The notes under the pieces are model-generated. The model worked only from the letters and a program-made list of their open reading frames with translations. It did no database searches and was not told where the DNA came from. Positions 51,201-60,910 of a DNA stretch of 64,000 nucleotides are shown here, piece after piece. The first letter of the stretch is position 1. Each line of letters starts with the position of its first letter. Origin of the DNA: Glandiceps talaboti (taxonomy: Eukaryota > Hemichordata > Enteropneusta > Spengelidae). The stretch is taken from NCBI RefSeq assembly GCF_964340395.1, contig NC_135555.1:8628931-8692930 (forward strand), read 5' to 3'. A program made the position numbers and the translations under genes.

Positions 51201-54200
51201 TTCTCTATCAATGTTTTTGTAAAAATAATTTTGTTAGTATGTAGGGAAGCCTATAGCACATATACCCTCTCTGTTACTGGGGGTTTTCCAACCTTGGCAG
51301 AAACACTATAATGGTAGATTTTAGTATACTAAGTATATAAAATGATGACATTTCTATCAAATACACTACAGCATTGTTATATACATGATTAATAAGTTTA
51401 AGTAAACTCCATATCAAAGCACTGGAATGTGAGTATTGCATTTGGCGCGCTAAACAAAACGCAAAAACAAAGTTTACTAAAGCATTGTATGGTGAGTGAG
51501 TACAGTATTAGGCAGGCTAACCAAAAGTCAAGCTAAAGCAGATAAATTTGAAATAACACAAGCGAGTTAACATAAATGTTATATGGATAGCATTATTAGA
51601 TGACAGCCTGTAGTGGTGAAAGCTGTTAATGCTGTCCACATACCTACTAGTACATGTACTACTATAGGAGAAGATGGGTTGTCTAGCAAGTCTGGGTGCA
51701 TGGTGATCCCAGGGTGGTGCTCACTAGTATCACCAGTACCTGGATGTTTATCTGTAATAACATAGGCCAACAATACACACAGTGAGTTGATAGCATTGGC
51801 CAGCCATCAATACATATAGAGTGAAAAGTGCATCATATGCAAATAAACTGGTAAATATCCACCTGGCATTCATTAGCCTGTTAACATCATTGGATCTGTG
51901 ATCATACAAACCACTCATGCTACCTACCAATAGTTGATTTTTCGGTTCCAAGATGCATTGCGCGAGAGGATGGCTTTTACATTGTTACATTTACCGTAGT
52001 CTTGTTTTGTCTTTATTACATTTGAAATAACATTTTTATCAGGAAATGATGGAAAGACATGTTGACCTTTTGGATAATGAGTAATGTTATAGAACAAAGA
52101 CTAAATGTCATCAATGATAGAGAGGGATTTTACGGATGAACCCACGGTACAGTCAGGTGACAACCATCCCCCTGAGTAGCGGGCAAACCCCTCACAATAC
52201 ATGGCATTGTGTGCACAGATGCGCAATGCATCTTGAAAATCTCCCCATGAGCTGATTGGTTGCAATGGGGCATATTTACACTATGTCAGACTATTTGATT
52301 ATGCAAATGAAGTCATTATGTAAATGTACACGTTAAACTACAATGAATGTAATGCTAAATTTACACATTGAATTTTATATATACAGGTATTCTGATGACA
52401 GCTTTTGTGGGTGTGGATAAATTATCCACTTTGGAAGGCTACCATCACAAGCTGGTAGGTAAAATAAGTGCTGGTATGGTCACAGATCCAGTGATGTGAA
52501 TGGTCTAGGCATTCATTGACATGTACATGGTTTTCTTTCTGAAAAAGTATTGGTCAATAATACTCTATGATACCCCTGTGCAATGCAGTGTCTTTATATA
52601 ACAGTATTGGCTAATAGTATTAGCACTCGGCAATACCTCGGTGAATTTACAGAAGCAGACACCCTGCATTTCTACTACATCTGCATATATAAATAAAACT
52701 CGATGTGAAATGATACTGGTATTAAAATTGCATTCAATCATACTGCAAAAAATTACACAGTATTGATAGCACTCCAACTATCAACATGATATGAATGATT
52801 CATTGGAGGGCTAGGGGGTCTGTCTATATCTCATTTCATTTCATACCATACCAGTACCAAGGAGCACAAAGATATGAATGACTGATTGGAGGGTTAGGGG
52901 GTCCTTTATCTCATTTCATACCAGTTCTCTGGAGCACAAAAGATATGAATGACTGATTGGAAGGTTAGGGGGGTCGTTTATCTCATTTCATACCAGCACT
53001 GGGGAGCACAAAGATATGAATGACTGATTGGAGGGTTAGGGGGTCCTTTATCTCATTTCATACCAGTTCTCTGGAGCACAAAAGATATGGATGACTGATT
53101 GGAGGGTTAGGGGGTCCTTTATCTCATTTCATACCAGTTCTCTGGAGCACAAAGATATGAATGACTGATTGGAGGGTTAGGGGTCCTTTATCTCATTTCA
53201 TTACCAGTACTGGAGAACACAAGTAGAGTAAATAACAATGTAGGACCTAAAAATAGGAAATTGTTGATATTTTTCTAAATATTGACAAGAATATATGTAG
53301 TAAGTATACCTGAAGGTCTTGCTTCAAAAGTTATACCACCTTCATCATCTGACTCTTCCTTCAGAGTAGGTTCAATATGTACATGGGACAAAATATCATC
53401 CTCTGAAATCAATATACACACACACAACATTATATAAACAGACACAACATTAGAATTTACATGCATAACATTAGATTAACAGACATAACATTAGAATTTA
53501 CAGGCATAACATTAGAGAAACAGACATAACATTACATAAAAAGACATAACATTAGACTTACAGACATGACATTAGATTTACAGACATGACATTAGATAAA
53601 CTGACATAACATTAGATTTACAGATATAACATTAGATTTATAGGCATGATATTAGATTTACAGACGCAACACTAGATTTACAGACACAACTGACATATTT
53701 GTGTGTAGTTTCATGAAGTACTCACCTCCTAATGGGGTATCTAGACTAAAACTGACATTTTTATGTGGAGTTTTGTGATGGCCATGACCCTTGTCATGCT
53801 TGTCATGTTTGTCATGTTTTTCAAGATGATTGTGACTAGAGTTCTTATTACTATTCAGACTGTGATGAGATGGTCGGTTGGCCATCTTGGCTTTCTTCTT
53901 TCGTTGTTTCATAACATGTCTTAAATGTAAATGTACACTTCTATGTAGCAGATGATCATTCTTCTCCAACTCTGTGTCCATCATCTGATGTTTCATTCGT
54001 TTGTAACGATGCTATAATGGAAAGTAATGAAAGACGATGAAAAATGTAGACTCATAGTGATGTTAGGTTGTATATCAAATGATAAATTTATATAGCACCA
54101 AAGAGATTGAATGAATTGAAAGGATCAAATCATCAAGATTGTTCTGTATGTTGGAGTTTATTTCTTGAGAGTTCATCCACTGTCTGGAAAGTGTGTCCAC

Positions 54201-55367
54201 TGTTTACAAAGTTTGTCTGTTGTCAAAAAAGTCTGTCTACTGTCTAGAAAGTTTGTCTGTTACCTAGAAAGTTTGTCTATTGTCTAGGAATTTTGTCCAT
54301 TATCTAGAAAGTTTGTCTGTTATCTAGAAAGTTTGTCTGTTATCTAGAAAGTTTGTTTGTTATCTAGAAAGTCTGTCTAAAATCTAGACATGTGTCTGTT
54401 GTCTGGAGAGTGTGTCCACCGTCTAGAATGTTTGCCTGTTATCGAGAAAGTGTTCCTGTGTCTACAAAGTAAGTCTTATCTTTTTAAAAAGTGCATCCCA
54501 TGTCTAGATATATTGTCTGTTATTTAGAAAGTATGTCCATTGTCTCCAAAGTTTGTCTAATGTCTAGAAGGTGTGGGAATATGTAAGATATGTTTACCTT
54601 CTTTTTGGGTTGATGCATACTATCAAATACAATGTTAGACACATGATGTATTTCAGCATCATCTACCTCTCTCCTGGCAAACTCCCCGGCACCACCAACA
54701 CTGTGCATATCCAGACAAATGTCACTTACATTGTATGGTATACTGCAATGGCAGACAACAAACATGTTAGTTTTGTGTAATATAAAGTATTGTCACTATG
54801 GTGTGACTTCATTTTATAGCTTCAGAAAGCAAAGATAGTACCGTATATGTACATGAAATTAAAACAGAATGATCATACTGGCCATAATACTAGTCAGCAA
54901 TTGTCTATATGGCTTTCATATACCACAAAAGGCCTTCACTACCATTTTAGTTCATTGCAAGACATGTTACAAAAGTTTTACAGCACTGCCTGTGATAATG
55001 ATCTTGTGCTTACCTGCCATTCCTGCCTTGCAGCCCTGCTTGTGATGTAGATCTTCGTAGAAAATTAGCCATACTGCCATGTTTTATGTTGAAAGACCCG
55101 GCAGTTTTTACGTATTCCATTGCATCCTTGATATTGAGGTTTGTGTAAACTTGTAAAATTTGACAATCTTTGGCTTGTGGAAGCTCTCGAAGTAAAAGTG
55201 GTTGCACATACTTTCTATCTATCTCTTCCCACCTGTGTAATACAATTGTTAAAGTGGTTGTATAAATGCAAAAGGTATATGTGCCCATATATGATGTATC
55301 ACGCTAGTACATATGCACACACTTATACACACACACACACACACACACATACACACACACACACACA

Positions 55368-55446
<79 letters not shown>

Positions 55447-58400
55447 TTAACACAACTGGCCAAAAGACAGGGATTCTATCAACTCAATATTTTGACTGGA
55501 TACTAAAACTACAAGTAGATTCATTAGCGTACTTCTATTATAAGACTGAATACTTACTTGTCTCTCCAATAGTTGTGACCATGTGATCCAATTACATCTT
55601 CTATGCCTGCCATAGCATGGTCTATCATCTGTAATGTGTAACATCAAATAATAAGTCACATGCTGTTTACAGTTGTATTTAGTATTAGTGAAAAATCCAT
55701 AAGTGTTAGTGAAGTATAATGGAAATAGTTACATATAAATAGTACATCTACCTCTTAATTCCCACCCCACTCCTTCAACCCACATACACATGAAGTCATT
55801 TTCACACTCACTCATACAAACTCTAACACATTCACCATCTCATTCTTACGCCTTCATAGTAACATACAGCGCCACATGCAAGTATGTTATACACACACAA
55901 CTCAATCACTCGCTTCCTCCCTCCCTCCCTCCCTCAACTCAACTCACCCTCCCTCACTCCCTCCTTCCCACCCACCCACCTACCCACCTAAAACTAACTT
56001 TAAAACAAGACGTCATACAAAAGAATTTTACAGATAAGAATCAGTATTTCAGTCAATCAATACACATGAGTAATGTTACGTGCATAAACCTCCTGGGAAG
56101 TAATCATTACATTGTTATTCAGTCATCTTGACTCGTATACTACCTTGGCTTTAGGGATTTCTATTACAAGGAGTATGTCAATACATACAACACATGAATC
56201 AAACAAAATCAATCACAGCATACCCCTAGGCTTAGCATAAAACATTTAGAAACAAATGATCATACATACAAATAAGCAAGTCTGTACACATGATTATACA
56301 ACTAAGCAAGTCTATCACTCTATTACCAGCAATACCTACCATATGATCACACTAAACACATCTATCAACCTATAATCACTACTACTACTACCTACCCTTG
56401 TAAATATCTTTTCCCCCATGGAAGGTTTGTGTTTGTTGCTTCTCTTCACTTTCAATTTGTCAACTAATGGTTTGATTGTCATTCCCTGTAATAAACCACA
56501 CACGATTATTAACATCTAGAAAAATGAGTACTTGCTATATACAGATGAGATTATAATTCTAAAACCTTGCAGTCAATAGATATATCCATATATAATGACA
56601 GAACCTCATGATACGTGAGTGCAAGAGTGGCGTACTCGGGTATTTGCATGAATGCTTGCAGTACTTGCCTGTACTTTCACGAGTGTAGCAAGAGAAAGTG
56701 CAGGCGAAAACACTGCAAGCACGAGTGCAAATACCTCTGAGTACCCACACTGAAACTCATGTGGCATGGAGTTGTGTTATTATTACATATGTTTATCTAA
56801 AAGGCAATTTTCCATAAAAATTACACTATGCGATCATATGCTTTCATGTAGAATGTACGACTGCATCCTCATTTGCATATCATTTGCATGCAGGTATGTA
56901 ATAATGTTTTCAGTATTGCACTGCAGTGCAAATACCACTAGTATGCACACGCACTGGTGAAGGAATCTCTGGTACATAAGTAAAAATATTTTGTATGTTT
57001 ATAATTTCTGGTAATAAATTATTATTATTCAAGTCCCTTGGTCATTTTTATCATGATTCAACACAAAAAATATGTAATTGTGCATGGGGGAAACATAACA
57101 TCTTTCTCTTCTGTTACAAGGGATGTGGGTTCTAAAACCTTGGCTATCACACACATATTATCTAAACATTTAAAAAAAAAAAATAAAAACTGAAAAAGGA
57201 CATACCTGGATGAATACAGTAAAGAATATCACAATCATACACGTTGTAACAAAAAGTGATTTACGGTCAGCAGGTCCATCTAATAATGCTACCAATGAGA
57301 AGGCAATAGCACCTCGTAGTCCACCATATGCCATGATAAACTGCTCCACTTTGTTCACTTTTATAGCTCTGAATTGATTGGCTAATGCTGTCAATATTAT
57401 CACACCTAGACAGAACAACATATACGATTGGTCATTAGTTGTCAACATGATAACAAATAGAAAGAACAACAAAATTAATTGGTTGATGTTGACAACACTA
57501 TTAAACCCGAGAACAATCACAGTTAATATCTGATGAGTGTTTCCTTACATGCCTATATAAGAAATGTTGGGTTATTAAACTCAGCATTAGCTCCTAATGG
57601 ATTTTATTTTATTTTTTTTTAATCTTTGTAATGTAAATACTTTTAACAGAAGTTATGCATCATTACTACTCTGATATATAGAATTGTCTAGCATTATCAT
57701 TTGTCTAGCATTATCATTTGTCTAGCATTATCATTTGTCTATCATTATCATTTGTCTATCATTATCATTTGTCTATCATTATTATTTGTCTAGCATTATC
57801 ATTTGTCTATCATTATCATTTGTCTATCATTATCATTTGTCTAGCATTATCATTTGTCTATCATTATCATTTGTCTAGCATTATCATTTGTCTAGCATTA
57901 TCATTTGTCTAGCATTATCATTATCATTTGCCTATCATTATCATTTGTCTAGCATTATCATTTGTCTAGCATTATCATTATCATTTGTCTAGCATTATTA
58001 TTTGTCTAGCATTATCATTTGTCTAGCATTAGCATTTGTCTAGCATTATCATTTGTCTAGCATTATCATTTGTCTAGCATTATCATTATCATTTGTCTAG
58101 CATTATTATTTGTCTAGCATTATCATTTGTCTAGCATTATCATTATCATTTGTCTATCATTATCATTTGTCTAGCATTGTCATTATCTAGCATTATCATT
58201 ATCATTTGTCTAGCATTATCATTTGTCTAGCATTATCATTATCTAGTTGGATCTCTACATGAAACATGTAGGGTGTATGGTTAAGTCTAGTTATTTAGTT
58301 TTCCCTGACAATAGGTAGTCCATAGCAATGATTTATGCATTAACCCTACTCATGTTACACAAGAGATCTAAGTACCATATAAATCACACAAAATATTTAT

Positions 58401-60850
58401 TGGAAACAAAATAAGAAGAATCCCATTACTTGAGTAAATTTGCTGTTGTGTTGACATGATTATCTTTGCAAGAAATAACACAGACTGCTGGATGTTATGA
58501 TTTCAATATGACATAGCATGGACCACTCTTTACTAGTCTTATAGTACATGTATAAATAAAGACACATCACCTGACTGAAACTATTGACTATCTCCCAGAC
58601 CATGTATTTCCTACTAATATTGTAAGTGATATAACAGATTTAAAACCATCATTTATTACATAATGTCATTACACTCATAACTGTGGTTAGAACTCATTAA
58701 ATCTTCACAACTAGAATATTTCTGAAACAGCTTTGTTTGTAAAATATAATGACTTAATCAAAATATCGTACACCCTGAACAGTTGTTGGCTTCCTAATTA
58801 CACCAACAACTATACGGCTGAACAGAAGTTTAATTTAGCTAGACATTATGCAAAAAGCTGAAACTTATTATACTCTAAAGAAAAAAGTAAAGGGTCGTCA
58901 CACAATTATTTTTTTAAAAGAGTTAAATATGATAATAAAATTCCGCCATTGAGGTTTCAAATCCAATATGGCCACCATCCAATATGGCCACCGACAACTG
59001 TATTAACTCAATTTCCTTGACAACAAGATGGTGGACTCCCAAATTATATTTAAGTTTAATTTTCAAATGGACCAAGAAAAATCTTCCATACAGCAAAGTT
59101 TGGAGAGAATGTATGTACTTTGATTTTGAGGGAACATTGGTCCCCAAAGGCACAACAAACAAACAAGATTCAATACTGCCCTTGCGATACAACATTGTGA
59201 TCAGCAGTAACTCAGTATCACACATAGAAAAGGTCAAATGTTTGTCATCTGGTTAATTGCTTGGATAATCTACGTCATGTAATTATAATATATATATATA
59301 TTCTCAGACTGCAACTGTCAATGTGTGACCAGGACAAATTGCCAATTCTATTTATATCATCCTTATCTAATGCACATTTTTAAGACAATTTGTACAACGA
59401 TATTAATACCTGCAATAAATTCAATTTTTTCTAAGAATCTTTCAGTATTACATGTACAGTTTAATAGTTTATATAACTCTCATTTTTTGTGCAGTTACCA
59501 TAGTACATTACATTTATTTACATTTGTCTAGGTTTAAGAGAATCTATGGGCAAGAATTATTTGCATTTTATTTTTACATTTTTTTTTCACACAATATGAA
59601 TTGAAAAAAATATTCTGATATGAAAATGAAGTATTCCATATTATAATAATATGATATTTGTTACTAGAAATTGTTCAAATTTACTTAGTAAACGTCATTA
59701 GAATCAGTGTATTGTATTTAGTATGCATGAGTTGGATTTCAAAGCCTGCAGCATTCTCTATTTTAATCAATACCATTTGCTTTATTGCCATTCTGCCTAA
59801 GAGTACGACTACGTGCATATCACTCAGTTTTTTTTTAGTTTCCCCAGACCTTGGACAGTGATTAGAGAAAATACTGATTACATAATGGCTTGTCTATACT
59901 TATGAAATTATACACTATTAATCATATCAAATACGAATAATTATTAAATTTGTTCATATGGAAGTCTTGTGTACACATATTTACATTCTAAGTTGTGTGT
60001 TTGAAGAATTTTGAGTTGGTAGTTTTTGGTACTGGATGGTTGGTTGTATCTGATATTTCTACTAAAAAGTTACAGGATCTGTACCAGCCAGCTTAATAGC
60101 ATGTCATTTTGTCATACTACTAATAAAATGTCAGAGAAATTGGTATATTTCCTGTAAAACATGCATAGATGTTAAGTCAGCAGTTTTTGGTATTGAATGG
60201 TAGTACATTTTGTATCTGAGAGACAGATTTTGTATACATATAGCTATGACAGAACATGTGAAAGGAGAGTTTGTATACATACCTATAGCTCTGTAGAAAA
60301 GACAGAAAAACAATGTGGATAAAATAAAGGCTACATCCCAAACATGGTCATCTCTAACAGCTGATAAACCCAGAAACATAAAGATAATAGTTTCACTGAT
60401 ACTACTCAACATCTTCATAAAATATTTGATTGTAGTGTGAGACTTCTGTGATATATTGGCTTCCACATATTTCTTCATGATAATACCACAAAACACAATA
60501 CTGGTGGAGAAAATAAAAACAAAATATCAGTACTACGAATCAAGTTGGTAGTAAAGTGTGCTTTTAAGTTATATTACAGATACAAGAATCTGTACCAATT
60601 GTATTGAAACACAACCTACATTATGTACTGTACACTTTTCATTAACCAATTGCTTAGCTGATTTCTATACTGATGGTTATAAAGCATGCAAAGTATATGT
60701 GACGGAAAATTTCAACAAACGTATTGAGACATACATGCACATACACTAGGATATGACTACATGTATGTACACACAGACAGACAGACAGACCCACATACAC
60801 ATACCGGTACACACACATGTACATACATACAACATACATACAACATACAT

Positions 60851-60910
<60 letters not shown>

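Noticed and set aside
52783-53222. Interstitial telomere sequence
   Set aside because: GGGTTAGGGGG occurs once per 70-bp unit, not as tandem TTAGGG, so it is not a telomeric array.
53428-53695. Possible CRISPR array (about 20-bp repeated unit), also 54160-54575 and 57686-58246
   Set aside because: Units are directly adjacent with no unique spacers, in introns of an animal gene; they are minisatellites.
57406-57529. Upstream extension of exon 3 ([20 protein letters not shown]...)
   Set aside because: Hydrophobic and open, and preceded by an AG, but its phase does not fit exon 2 and it would interrupt the conserved YRAIG-V junction. The acceptor at 57405 restores the family sequence.
57718-57912. 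Plus-strand membrane-like peptide [16 protein letters not shown]
   Set aside because: It is a translation of the 17-bp minisatellite; phase shifts with each extra hexamer.
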